A stretch of DNA of 53,097 nucleotides from Gemmatimonadota bacterium (GTDB taxonomy: Bacteria; Gemmatimonadota; Gemmatimonadetes; Gemmatimonadales; Gemmatimonadaceae). The notes beneath the pieces are model-generated. The model was not told the origin of the DNA, did not search any database, and was given only the letters and a program-made list of their open reading frames with translations. The stretch spans positions 1 through 53,097 of the forward strand of contig JACREJ010000017.1 of NCBI GenBank assembly GCA_016218305.1. The letters are read 5' to 3'. Below are positions 44,056 through 52,220 of the stretch, in pieces (position 1 is the first letter of the stretch; every line of letters starts with the position of its first letter). A program made the translations under genes and the position numbers.

Positions 44056-44867
44056 AGACCGTCGCGCACGCTCCCGCCGGCTCCGAGAGCCGCGTGGCGC
44101 GAACGCTCGCCGGCGCGCTGGCCCTGCTCGTCGCCGTCATGCTGCCGGTGCCGTCGCTGGCGCAGGCGACGCCGCTGCCAACCGACGCCGCCTCGGTGCC
44201 CTGGAGCATCGGCGAGAAGCTGCGCTACGATGTCCGCTTCGGCTTCATCAAGGCGGGGACGGGCGAGATGCGGATCATGGGCCTGGAGCCCGTCCGCGGC
44301 CGCCTCGCCTGGCACGGACGCTTCACCGTGCACGGCGGCTACCTCGCCCTGCGCGTGGATGACGTGCTCGAGACGTGGATGGACGTCACGACCCTGTCGT
44401 CGCTCCGCTTCGCGCAGGACTTCAAGGAGATCGGCCGCGAGCGGCAGAAGACGTTCGACATCTTTCCCGAGCGGAAGGCCTACCTCCAGCGCGGCAAGAC
44501 GGAGAAGCCGTCGGTCGAGAACCCGCTCGACGACGGGTCGTTCCTGTACTTCATCCGCACGGTGCCGCTCGTCGTCGGGGAGACGTACCGCTTCGACCGG
44601 TATTTCATCCCCGACCGCAATCCGGTGACGATTCGCGTGCTGCGCCGCGAGACGGTGAGCGTGCCGGCTGGCACGTTCGCCTGCATCGTGCTGCAGCCCA
44701 TCATCAAGACGAAGGGCATCTTCTCCGAGAACGGGCAGGCCGAGATCTGGCTCACCGACGACGCGAAGCGCATCATGGTGCAGATGAAGTCGAAGCTCGC
44801 CTTCGGATCGCTCAACCTCTACCTGCGCTCCGTCTCATTCACCGACGCGCCCGAGGCCGCCAAGTGA
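44052..44867 (+). CDS. DUF3108 domain-containing exported protein
   Basis: A 271-residue protein with a signal peptide (basic start, then TLAGALALLVAVMLPVPSLAQA). The mature part begins PWSIGEKLRYDVRFGFIKAG, the characteristic DUF3108 opening, and continues as a beta-rich domain (DVLETWMDVTTL, ERKAYLQRG, IKTKGIFSENGQAEIWLTDD). Proteins of this domain are periplasmic or outer-membrane-associated and of unknown function, possibly lipoprotein- or LPS-related. It is coupled by GTGA overlaps to both the GT2 gene and the deoxyhypusine-synthase-like gene. Confidence 0.87.
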   Translation: MKTVAHAPAGSESRVARTLAGALALLVAVMLPVPSLAQATPLPTDAASVPWSIGEKLRYDVRFGFIKAGTGEMRIMGLEPVRGRLAWHGRFTVHGGYLALRVDDVLETWMDVTTLSSLRFAQDFKEIGRERQKTFDIFPERKAYLQRGKTEKPSVENPLDDGSFLYFIRTVPLVVGETYRFDRYFIPDRNPVTIRVLRRETVSVPAGTFACIVLQPIIKTKGIFSENGQAEIWLTDDAKRIMVQMKSKLAFGSLNLYLRSVSFTDAPEAAK

Positions 44868-45817
44868 GCACGCCCCGCGAAGCCGACCTGTCGAAGGTGC
44901 GCACGATTCCCGTCGCCGGGCGGCCCAACAAGGTGAACGCCGGCGAGTTCGCCACGCCGCCGCACGACGACCGCTCGTTCGCCGCCTTCGTCCGCTCGCT
45001 CCCGGACGTGCTCAAGGCGGCCGATTTCCGCCGCGTCGTGGACGCCGTCGTGCAGGCGCACCGCGCCAAGCGCGCGGTCATCGTGATGCTCGGCGGGCAC
45101 GTCGTGAAGACCGGCATCGGTCCGCTCCTCGTGGACCTCATGCGCCGCGGCGTTGTCACCGATCTCGCCATGAACGGGTCGGCGGCCATCCACGACTACG
45201 AGATCGCCCGCTTCGGCGCGACGAGCGAGGACGTGGCCGCGGGACTGCGCGACGGCACGTTCGGAATGGCTGAAGAGACCGGCCGCGGGCTCAACGAGGC
45301 GTTCGTGAAGGGCATGGCCGAGGGCTGGGGCATGGGCGAAAGCGTGGCGCGCGCCCTCGAGGGCGAGGCGTCCCTCGCGCATCCCGAACTCAGCGTGATC
45401 CTGCAGGCGCGCACGCTGGGCGTGGGCACCACGGTGCACGCCGCGCTCGGCGCCGAGATCATCCACCAGCATCCGGCGGCCAATGGCGCGGCCATCGGCG
45501 ACACGAGCCATCGCGACTTCCGCCGCCTCGCGGCGAGCATCGAACGGCTGCACGACGGCGGTGTCGTCCTCAACTGCGGCAGTGCGGTGATCATGCCGGA
45601 GGTCTTCCTCAAGGCGCTGACCATCGCCCGCAACCTCAACGCCGGCCGGCCGACGGGCTTCGTCACCTGCGACATCGACATGCAGCGGCACTACCGGCCG
45701 CACGTGAACGTCGTGCAGCGCCCTACCCTCGCCGGCGGTGCCGGCTACGAACTCACCGGGCATCATGAGCTGATGCTGCCGATGTTGGCGTGGGCGATTG
45801 CGGATGCGATGGGCTGA
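44864..45817 (+). CDS. Deoxyhypusine-synthase-like protein
   Basis: A 317-residue protein whose core (MLGGHVVKTGIGPLLVDLMR, NGSAAIHDYEIA, GATSEDVAAGLRDGTFGMAEETG, then TVHAALGAEIIHQHP) belongs to the bacterial branch related to deoxyhypusine synthase, with an NAD-type Rossmann core. The lysine that forms the enzyme intermediate in eukaryotic deoxyhypusine synthase should lie in the C-terminal third. I see no matching motif there (the end reads GGAGYELTGHHELMLPML), so the classical reaction is doubtful. Bacteria also lack the eIF5A substrate. Function unknown. It overlaps the DUF3108 gene by GTGA. Confidence 0.72.
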   Translation: MSTPREADLSKVRTIPVAGRPNKVNAGEFATPPHDDRSFAAFVRSLPDVLKAADFRRVVDAVVQAHRAKRAVIVMLGGHVVKTGIGPLLVDLMRRGVVTDLAMNGSAAIHDYEIARFGATSEDVAAGLRDGTFGMAEETGRGLNEAFVKGMAEGWGMGESVARALEGEASLAHPELSVILQARTLGVGTTVHAALGAEIIHQHPAANGAAIGDTSHRDFRRLAASIERLHDGGVVLNCGSAVIMPEVFLKALTIARNLNAGRPTGFVTCDIDMQRHYRPHVNVVQRPTLAGGAGYELTGHHELMLPMLAWAIADAMG

Positions 45818-45821
45818 ACAA

Positions 45822-45917
45822 GGGCAGATGGTCGATGGTAGAGGGTAGGCGACGGGGCGCGATCCGCATGGATCGCGCCCCGTCATCTCTACCGTCAACC
45901 CTCGACCACCTACCATC
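45822..45917. repeat. Composite hairpin with 7-bp repeat arms (family C, locus 2)
   Basis: A perfect 15-bp stem (45851-45865 with 45870-45884, GCAT loop) is flanked by imperfect arms of GATGGTA-type heptamers on both sides. It lies between the convergent deoxyhypusine-synthase-like gene and the small membrane protein gene. The core is a classic strong hairpin; the outer arms extend the potential pairing. Confidence 0.85.
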
Positions 45918-45943
45918 ACGCGCACCGCGAGCCGGAGCCCGCG

Positions 45944-46159
45944 CTACGAATTGAACTTCTCCTCGATCTTCCGGGCCGTGTCCGGCATGAACAGCCGCAG
46001 GATCAGGTAGATGATGCCGCCCACGATGGCGATGCGCACCGCCCATCCGAGCAGGACGAAGAAGATCCCGAACAGGACGCCGAAGAGGCCGAAGAAGACC
46101 TTGAGGGCGAAGAGGCCGATCAGGGCCAGGGCGCCAATTCCAAAGATGGTGCGGAGCAT
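45944..46159 (-). CDS. Small membrane protein
   Basis: A 71-residue protein that is nearly all hydrophobic: MLRTIFGIGALALIGLFALK, then repeated Phe/Gly/Leu segments (VFFGLFGVLFGIFFVLLGW), and IAIVGGIIYLIL. It has two or three membrane helices and a charged tail (PDTARKIEEKFNS). No family name is certain. It is divergent from lipA, with about 280 bp between, so the lipA operator region could also affect it. The ATG at 46159 was chosen over upstream frame extension because the hydrophobic segment starts right there. Confidence 0.7.
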   Translation of the reverse strand: MLRTIFGIGALALIGLFALKVFFGLFGVLFGIFFVLLGWAVRIAIVGGIIYLILRLFMPDTARKIEEKFNS

Positions 46160-46326
46160 GGGAAACCTCGGTGCGGGTGCTGTCTCCCATACGCGCCAGC
46201 CCCTGCGGAGGTTTCGGCGCCCGCCTGCTCCTCCAGCGCGTCGCCTGATGCCCTCGGACGCAGCGGGTCGATCACCCGACCGTGGTCCGCCGAGCGTGAT
46301 CATGCGCCGAGAACCGCAGAAGGGTG

Positions 46327-46356
46327 GTAACCGTTATTTATAGTTATAACGGTTAC
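46327..46356. promoter_or_regulatory. Double palindromic operator upstream of lipA-pdh operon
   Basis: An 11-bp perfect inverted repeat (GTAACCGTTAT at 46327-46337, ATAACGGTTAC at 46346-46356) with an 8-bp spacer, in the most AT-rich patch of the window. Each half also contains its own odd palindrome, TAAC-C-GTTA (46328-46336) and TAAC-G-GTTA (46347-46355), whose starts are 19 bp apart, about two helical turns. A TACTAT hexamer (46355-46360) overlaps the second site, so a bound protein would probably repress. Regulator unknown. Confidence 0.65.
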
Positions 46357-46385
46357 TATTGCTGGATTCCGCTTGGTCCGCGCGG

Positions 46386-46391
46386 TAGTTT
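46386..46391 (+). promoter_or_regulatory. TAGTTT -10-like element upstream of lipA
   Basis: TAGTTT about 52 bases before the lipA ATG, downstream of the double operator. It belongs to the recurrent TAGNTT class; an alternative -10 (TACTAT) overlaps the operator itself. Confidence 0.35.
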
Positions 46392-46443
46392 CTTCATTCC
46401 GCCCCCGATTGCCGGGTGGCGGACTCCCTCGCCCCATTCACGC

Positions 46444-47352
46444 ATGAGCGAGCATCTCTACCAGATCCTGGGACGGCACCGGTCCGAGCCCCTGCCCGAG
46501 CGCAAGCCGTCCTGGTTGAAGGTCAAGGCCCCAGGTGGAGGCAACTACCTCCACCTCAAGAACCTCATGCGCGACCTCAAGCTCAATACGGTCTGCGAGG
46601 AGGCGCACTGCCCCAACGTGGGCGAGTGCTGGCAGCACGGGACCGCCACGTTCATGATCCTCGGCGACGTCTGCACCCGGAACTGCGCCTACTGCGCCGT
46701 GGCCCACGGCCGGCCGCCGAAGTTTGACGCCGCCGAGCCCGCCCGCGTGGCCGAGGCGGCCCGCACGATGAACCTGCGGCATGTCGTCCTCACATCCGTG
46801 GATCGCGACGACCTGCCCGATTTCGGCGCGTGGGCGTTTGCCGAGACGGTGCGGCTGATCAAGGCCGACAACCCGGCGACCTCGGTGGAGGTGCTGGTCC
46901 CCGACTTCCAGGGGAACGAGGACTCCATTCGCACCGTGCTCGAGGCCGAACCGGACATCTACAACCACAACACCGAGACGGTCCCGCGCCTCTACAAGAA
47001 GGCGCGGCCCGGCGGCCGCTACGAGCGCGTGATGGAGATCTTCCGCGTCTCCAAGCGCATCGCCCCGCACATTCCCACCAAGACCGGCGTGATCGTCGGG
47101 ATGGGGGAGACCAATGAGGAGATCGTGCAGGTCATGCTGGACCTGCGCGCCGTCGATGTCGACATCCTCACCATCGGCCAGTATCTGCGTCCGTCCAACG
47201 ACCACATCGGCCTTGACCGGTACGTCACCCCCGACGAGTTCCGCTGGTTCTACGACCAGGGCATGGCGCTCGGGTTCCGGCACGTCGAGTCGGCTCCGCT
47301 GGTCCGCTCCAGCTATCACGCCTGGGAGCAGGTCCAGGCGGCCGGCGTCTGA
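46444..47352 (+). CDS. lipA: Lipoyl synthase
   Basis: A 302-residue radical-SAM enzyme that inserts two sulfurs into protein-bound octanoyl groups. The auxiliary cluster cysteines C51, C56 and C62 (CEEAHCPNVGEC) and the SAM-cluster cysteines C77, C81 and C84 (CTRNCAYC) are intact, as is the C-terminal RSSYHA serine motif. It is the first gene of lipA-pdhA-pdhB-pdhC-lpd, so the enzyme that matures the E2 lipoyl domain is made together with the complex. A double palindromic operator lies about 90 bp upstream. Confidence 0.97.
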   Translation: MSEHLYQILGRHRSEPLPERKPSWLKVKAPGGGNYLHLKNLMRDLKLNTVCEEAHCPNVGECWQHGTATFMILGDVCTRNCAYCAVAHGRPPKFDAAEPARVAEAARTMNLRHVVLTSVDRDDLPDFGAWAFAETVRLIKADNPATSVEVLVPDFQGNEDSIRTVLEAEPDIYNHNTETVPRLYKKARPGGRYERVMEIFRVSKRIAPHIPTKTGVIVGMGETNEEIVQVMLDLRAVDVDILTIGQYLRPSNDHIGLDRYVTPDEFRWFYDQGMALGFRHVESAPLVRSSYHAWEQVQAAGV

Positions 47353-47366
47353 TCCCCATTCATCCC

Positions 47367-48398
47367 ATGGCAACCAAGAAGAAGACCGCCGCCAAGGGCG
47401 CACCGGGTACGGTGCGCACCGCTGGCGATCCGGCGCTCGACCGGGAAATGTTGCACTCGATGCTCCTGCAGCGCCGCTTCGAGGAGAAGACGGGCGAGGC
47501 GTACGCGCTCGGCAAGATCGGCGGGTTCTGCCATCTCTACATCGGCCAGGAAGCGGTCTCCACGGGCATCATCGGACAGCTTCGCGCGGATGACTACGTG
47601 ATCGGCACGTACCGCGACCACGGGCAGGCGCTGGCGCGCGGCATCACGCCGCGGGCCGTGATGGCCGAGCTCTTTGGCCGCATCGACGGCTGCTCGCGCG
47701 GCAAGGGCGGGTCGATGCACCTCTTCGACCGCAACGTGAACTTCCTCGGCGGACACGGCATCGTCGGCTCGCACGTGCCGCTCGCGGCCGGGGTCGGCTT
47801 CGCCATCAAGTACCGCGGCGGCGACCAGGTCTGCGTCTGCTTCATGGGTGATTCGGTGGTCAACATCGGCGCCTTCCATGAGGCGCTCAACATGGCGGCG
47901 CTCTGGAAGCTCCCTGTGCTCTTCGTCATCGAGAACAACCGCTACGGCATGGGCACCGCCGTCGAGCGCGCCGCAGCCGTGGACGACCTGTCCAAGCGCG
48001 CCGACGGCTACACCGGCATGGACGGCATCGTCGTGGACGGCATGGACGTGCACGCCGTCCGTGACGCCGCCGGCAAGGCGATCGAGCGTGCCCGCACCGA
48101 GTCGCGGCCGTCGCTGCTCGAGGTGCGCACGTACCGGTTCCGCGGCCACTCGATGTCCGACGCGGTGAGCGGCACGTACCGCAGCAAGGATGAGCTCGAC
48201 GAGTATCAGGCGTACGACCCGGTCTTCTCGCTGCGCGACGCGATGGTGCTCGCCAGCACGATGACCGTGGCCGAGTGGGAGGCGATGGAAAGGGACGTGG
48301 CAGCGATCGTGCAGGATGCGTGGGATTTTGCCGATGCGAGCCCGGAGCCGCCGCCGGGGGCGTTGTTTGAAGACGTATTGGTGGACACGACGAGCTGA
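47367..48398 (+). CDS. pdhA: Pyruvate dehydrogenase E1 component, alpha subunit
   Basis: A 343-residue thiamine-diphosphate subunit of the heterotetrameric (alpha2beta2) E1. GKGGSMHLFD, the TPP motif running from GDSVVN to IENN and the loop YRFRGHSMSD are characteristic. The TPP motif has GDS where most enzymes have GDG. A Lys/Ala-rich N-terminal tail (MATKKKTAAKG) may bind E2. It decarboxylates pyruvate (or a branched-chain 2-oxoacid; the sequence does not fully decide) and lies 14 bases after lipA and two before pdhB. Confidence 0.94.
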   Translation: MATKKKTAAKGAPGTVRTAGDPALDREMLHSMLLQRRFEEKTGEAYALGKIGGFCHLYIGQEAVSTGIIGQLRADDYVIGTYRDHGQALARGITPRAVMAELFGRIDGCSRGKGGSMHLFDRNVNFLGGHGIVGSHVPLAAGVGFAIKYRGGDQVCVCFMGDSVVNIGAFHEALNMAALWKLPVLFVIENNRYGMGTAVERAAAVDDLSKRADGYTGMDGIVVDGMDVHAVRDAAGKAIERARTESRPSLLEVRTYRFRGHSMSDAVSGTYRSKDELDEYQAYDPVFSLRDAMVLASTMTVAEWEAMERDVAAIVQDAWDFADASPEPPPGALFEDVLVDTTS

Positions 48399-48400
48399 CC

Positions 48401-49381
48401 ATGCCAATCATCACCTACCGCGAAGCCCTCAACCAAGCCCTCCGCGAGGAGATGTCCCGCGACGACCGTGTCTACCTCATGGGCGAGGAAGTCGGCGTCT
48501 ACAACGGGGCGTACAAGGTCTCGAAGGGCCTCCTCGAGGAGTTCGGCGAGAACCGCGTCGTGGACAGCCCCATCGCCGAGCTGGGCTTCGCCGGCATCGG
48601 CGTGGGTTCGGCGATGGCGGGCCTGCGTCCGGTCATCGAGTTCATGACGTGGAACTTCGCCCTGCTCGCCATCGACCAGGTGGTGAACTCCGCGGCGAAG
48701 ATGCTCTACATGTCGGGCGGCCAGTACAACGTGCCGATCGTCTTCCGCGGCCCCAACGGCGCCGCGCTGCAGCTGGGCGCGCAGCACTCGCAGGCCTTCG
48801 AGAGCTGGCTGGCGCACATCCCCGGCATCAAGGTCTGCTCGCCGGGCACGCCGTACGACGCCAAGGGACTGCTCAAGAGCGCCATCCGCGACGACAACCC
48901 GGTGGTGTTCCTTGAGGGCGAGATGCTCTACAACACCAAGGGCGAGGTCCCCGAGGGCGAGTATCTCATTCCGCTGGGCAAGGCCGACCTCAAGCGCGAA
49001 GGGAGCGACTGCACGATCGTCACGAGCGGCAAGATGGTGCTGGTGGCGATGCAGGTGGCCGACCAGCTGGCGAAGGAGGGCATCCACCTCGACGTGCTGG
49101 ACCTCCTGACCATTCGCCCGATGGACGTCGAGGCCATCTACGCCTCGGTGCGCAAGACGCAGCGCGCGGTGGTGCTCGAGGAAGGGTGGGAGATCTGCGG
49201 CATCGGGGCGCAGGTCGTGGACTTCATCCAGCGCGAGTGCTTCGACCACCTCGACGCGCCCGTGCTCCGCGTGCACCAGGCCGACGTGCCCATGCCGTAC
49301 GCCAAGGGGCTCGAGAAGATCGCCAAACCAGACGCGGCGAAGACGATCGCCGCGGTGAAGCAGGTGATGTACCGAGCGTAG
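48401..49381 (+). CDS. pdhB: Pyruvate dehydrogenase E1 component, beta subunit
   Basis: A 326-residue E1 beta subunit. Typical segments: REALNQALREEM, VDSPIAELGFAGIGVGSAM, PIVFRGPNG, GIKVCSPGTPYDAKGLL and the C-terminal DLLTIRPMDVEAI and EEGWEICG. It forms the active site with PdhA. Two bases separate it from pdhA. Downstream a 7-bp-repeat arm fills part of the 56-base gap before pdhC, the first loose junction of the operon. Confidence 0.95.
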   Translation: MPIITYREALNQALREEMSRDDRVYLMGEEVGVYNGAYKVSKGLLEEFGENRVVDSPIAELGFAGIGVGSAMAGLRPVIEFMTWNFALLAIDQVVNSAAKMLYMSGGQYNVPIVFRGPNGAALQLGAQHSQAFESWLAHIPGIKVCSPGTPYDAKGLLKSAIRDDNPVVFLEGEMLYNTKGEVPEGEYLIPLGKADLKREGSDCTIVTSGKMVLVAMQVADQLAKEGIHLDVLDLLTIRPMDVEAIYASVRKTQRAVVLEEGWEICGIGAQVVDFIQRECFDHLDAPVLRVHQADVPMPYAKGLEKIAKPDAAKTIAAVKQVMYRA

Positions 49382-49384
49382 ACG

Positions 49385-49416
49385 CTCTACCGTCTACCGT
49401 CCACCATCTACCGTCA
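49385..49416 (+). repeat. Single arm of 7-bp tandem repeats (family C, locus 3) between pdhB and pdhC
   Basis: Four CTACCGT/CCACCAT-type heptamers directly after the pdhB stop. The plus strand here is pyrimidine-rich, the reverse of the usual orientation after a gene. No complementary arm is present before pdhC. Confidence 0.75.
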
Positions 49417-49437
49417 CTTTCGGTCGACACGAGTCCT

Positions 49438-50691
49438 ATGGCAACAAAGATCTTCATGGAGGCCCTCTCTCCCACGATGGAAGAAGGCCGCCTCGTCAAG
49501 TGGAACGTTCCGGAGGGCGCCGCCGTGAAGTCGGGCGACGTGCTCGCGGAGGTGGAGACCGACAAGGCCGTCATGGAGCTGGTCGCCCGCGGCGACGGCG
49601 TGCTGCGCAAGCAGCTCGTGGCCGAAGGGACGACGGCGCCGGTGGGCTCGCTCGTCGGCGTGATCGCGGCGGCCGACGAGGACATCGCGGCGTTGGTCAG
49701 CGGTGCGGGTAGCGCCACGCCGGCCGCGGCCGTCCCTACAGCGGCGGCCGCCGCGGCGGCTCCGGTGACGCCTCCCGCGCCGGCAGCGGCCGCGCCTGTG
49801 GCGCCACCCGCACCCGCCGCTCCAGTGAGCACGGGCCCCACGAGGAGTTCACCACTCGCGCGCCGGCTCGCCCGCGAGAGCGGCCTCGACGTTGGCACGA
49901 TTGCCGGCTCTGGCCCCAGCGGCCGCGTCATCAAGCGTGACATCGAGGCGGCCATCGCCGGCGGTGGCGTCACTGGCGTCAGCCGTCCGCCCTCTGCCGT
50001 CGCGGGCGCCGACTTCACGGACCAGCCGTTGACGCAAATCCGCAAGACCATCGCCAAGCGTCTCGCGGAGTCCATCGGCCCCATCCCGACGTTCTACCTC
50101 ACCGCGGAGTACGACATGACGCGCGCCGTCGAGATGCGCGCGCAGGCGGCTGGACTGGGCGACGAGTTCAAGGTGTCGGTCAACGACATCGTGCTGAAGG
50201 CGGTGGCCACGGCGCTCGCCGCGCACCCCGAGGTGAACGCGCACTGGCTCGGCGACAAGATCCGCTACTTCAGTCGCGTCCACCTCGGCATGGCCGTCGC
50301 CACCGACGACGGGCTCATCGTGCCGGTGATCTTCGACGCCGACCAGAAGGGGCTCCGCGAGATTTCGAGCGAGTCGCGCGCGCTGGCGGCGAAGGCGCGC
50401 GAGCGCAAGCTCACGCCCGAGCAGTACACCGGCTCCACCTTCTCGGTGTCGAACCTCGGCATGATGCAGATCGACCAGTTCACGGCGATCATCAATCCGC
50501 CGGAGTGCGGCATTCTCGCCATCGGCGCGATTGAGGACACGCCCGTCGTAGTGGATGGAGCAATCGCCGTCCGCAAGCGCATGCGCGTCACGATGAGCTG
50601 CGATCACCGCGTCATCGACGGCGCGGTGGGTGCGCGATTCCTGCTCGACCTGCGGCGCATGCTCGAGAATCCACTGATGCTGGTGTTCTAG
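49438..50691 (+). CDS. pdhC: Dihydrolipoamide acetyltransferase (E2) of pyruvate dehydrogenase
   Basis: A 417-residue E2 core protein. One lipoyl domain (residues about 1-77, lipoyl lysine K43 in VETDKAVME), an Ala/Pro linker (about 90-125), a peripheral-subunit-binding domain (SPLARRLARESGLDV through GPSGRVIKRDI, about 128-165) and the catalytic domain (about 185-417) with active-site SCDHRVIDGA. The ATG at 49438 puts the lipoyl domain at the N-terminus as expected. No clear ribosome-binding site precedes it. LipA, encoded first in the operon, would complete its lipoylation. Confidence 0.96.
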   Translation: MATKIFMEALSPTMEEGRLVKWNVPEGAAVKSGDVLAEVETDKAVMELVARGDGVLRKQLVAEGTTAPVGSLVGVIAAADEDIAALVSGAGSATPAAAVPTAAAAAAAPVTPPAPAAAAPVAPPAPAAPVSTGPTRSSPLARRLARESGLDVGTIAGSGPSGRVIKRDIEAAIAGGGVTGVSRPPSAVAGADFTDQPLTQIRKTIAKRLAESIGPIPTFYLTAEYDMTRAVEMRAQAAGLGDEFKVSVNDIVLKAVATALAAHPEVNAHWLGDKIRYFSRVHLGMAVATDDGLIVPVIFDADQKGLREISSESRALAAKARERKLTPEQYTGSTFSVSNLGMMQIDQFTAIINPPECGILAIGAIEDTPVVVDGAIAVRKRMRVTMSCDHRVIDGAVGARFLLDLRRMLENPLMLVF

Positions 50692-50804
50692 AGATGGGAG
50701 GTGGGAGATCGGAGATGGGAGATGAACGAGCTATCGCCCTCACTCCGGCCTTCCGACACGACTTCCCGCCCTCCATCTCCCATCTCCAATCTCCCATCTC
50801 CCAT
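50692..50804 (+). repeat. Hairpin of 7-bp tandem repeats (family B, locus 2) between pdhC and lpd
   Basis: GATGGGA-type heptamers follow the pdhC stop immediately (50692-50724) and are complementary to 50774-50804, with one G-U pair and one mismatch. The loop is about 50 bases. Unlike locus 1 it lies between two genes in the same direction, with the lpd ATG 12 bases after the right arm, so it may attenuate or process the operon mRNA. Confidence 0.85.
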
Positions 50805-50815
50805 CGGTCTCTCCC

Positions 50816-52219
50816 ATGGCCAACTTTGATGTGATCTTCCTCGGCGGCGGCCCCGCGGGCTACGTCGGCGCCATTCGCGCCTCGCAGCTCGGCCTGACTG
50901 TCGGCGTCATCGAGCGTGAAGGACTCGGCGGCACCTGCGTGCTCTGGGGGTGCATCCCTGCCAAGGCGCTGCTCGAGTCCTCGCACCTGGCCAACCGGCT
51001 CAAGCATGCCGCCGATTTTGGCGTGAAGGTGGGCGACATCACGCTCGACTACGGCGTCGCGATGAAGCGCTCGCGCGACGTGTCGGTCAAGAACTCCAAG
51101 GGCGTCGAGTTCCTGTTCAAGAAGAACAAGGTCACCTGGATCAAGGGGACGGGCGTCCTCGGGGCCGGAAAGACCGTGAAGGTCACGACCGCCGACGGCA
51201 AGGTCGAGACGCACACCGCCACGAAGGCGCTCGTCATCGGCACCGGGTCGCGCGTGAAGGGATTGCCGCAGGCCGGCCTCGAGCTGAACAGGACGACGAT
51301 CATCTCGTCGGATGACGCGCTGGTGCTCGAGAAGGCCCCCAAGACGCTCGCCGTCGTCGGCGCGGGCGCCGTCGGCTGCGAGTTCGCCGATGTCTTCAGC
51401 GCCTTTGGCACCAAGGTGACCGTCATCGAGGTGATGCCCCGCATCCTGCCGCTCGAGGATGAGGACAGCTCGGCCGAGGTGGCGCGGTCATTCAAGAAAC
51501 GTGGCATCGACGTCCTCGCCGGCGCCAAGCTCTCCGGCGCCAAGGTCGGCAAGGACAGCGTGACCCTCACCGTGGAGGCCGGCGGCCAGAAGCAGGAGCT
51601 GGTCGTGGAGAAGGTGCTTGTCGCCGCCGGGCGCGCCGCGAACATCGAGAACATCGGGCTCAAGGAAGTCGGCGTGCAGCTCACCGACCGCGGATTCATC
51701 AAGGTGAACGACCGGCTCGAGACGACGGCCAAGGGGATCTACGCCATCGGCGACGTCGCCGGCCCGCCGATGCTCGCGCACAAGGGCGAGCGCGAGGGGG
51801 TCATCGTGGCCGAGATCATCGCCGGGCACCACCACCACCCGATCAACTACGGCAACATCCCCAACTGCACCTACTGCCACCCCGAGGTGGCGTCCATCGG
51901 CCTGACCGAGGCGCAGTGCAAGGAGAAGAAGCTCGAGTACAAGGTGGGCAAGTTCCCGTTCAGCGCGAATGGCCGCGCCCGCACCGCGGGCGAGACCGAG
52001 GGCTTCGTGAAGATCATCCGCGACGCCAAGTACGGCGAGATCCTCGGCGCGCACCTCGTGGGCCCGCACGTGACGGAGATGATCCACGAGCTGCTCGTGG
52101 CACGCGAGAACGAATTCACCGTGGAGGAGATCGACCTCGCCATCCACGCGCACCCCACGCTGAGCGAGGCGGTGGCTGAAGCGGTGCTGGATTCGATGGG
52201 CAAGATGATACACGCCTGA
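50816..52219 (+). CDS. lpd: Dihydrolipoamide dehydrogenase (E3)
   Basis: A 467-residue flavoprotein disulfide reductase that reoxidizes dihydrolipoyl groups with NAD+. The FAD-binding LGGGPAGYVGA, redox-active C41/C46 in GGTCVLWGCIP, NAD-binding VVGAGAVGCEFA, the YAIGDVAG segment and the C-terminal HPTLSEA (catalytic His/Glu) are all present. As E3 it could serve the pyruvate complex and the glycine cleavage system. It lacks a visible Shine-Dalgarno; the bases before the ATG are the right arm of the repeat hairpin and a short CT-rich run. Confidence 0.96.
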   Translation: MANFDVIFLGGGPAGYVGAIRASQLGLTVGVIEREGLGGTCVLWGCIPAKALLESSHLANRLKHAADFGVKVGDITLDYGVAMKRSRDVSVKNSKGVEFLFKKNKVTWIKGTGVLGAGKTVKVTTADGKVETHTATKALVIGTGSRVKGLPQAGLELNRTTIISSDDALVLEKAPKTLAVVGAGAVGCEFADVFSAFGTKVTVIEVMPRILPLEDEDSSAEVARSFKKRGIDVLAGAKLSGAKVGKDSVTLTVEAGGQKQELVVEKVLVAAGRAANIENIGLKEVGVQLTDRGFIKVNDRLETTAKGIYAIGDVAGPPMLAHKGEREGVIVAEIIAGHHHHPINYGNIPNCTYCHPEVASIGLTEAQCKEKKLEYKVGKFPFSANGRARTAGETEGFVKIIRDAKYGEILGAHLVGPHVTEMIHELLVARENEFTVEEIDLAIHAHPTLSEAVAEAVLDSMGKMIHA

Positions 52220-52220
52220 G

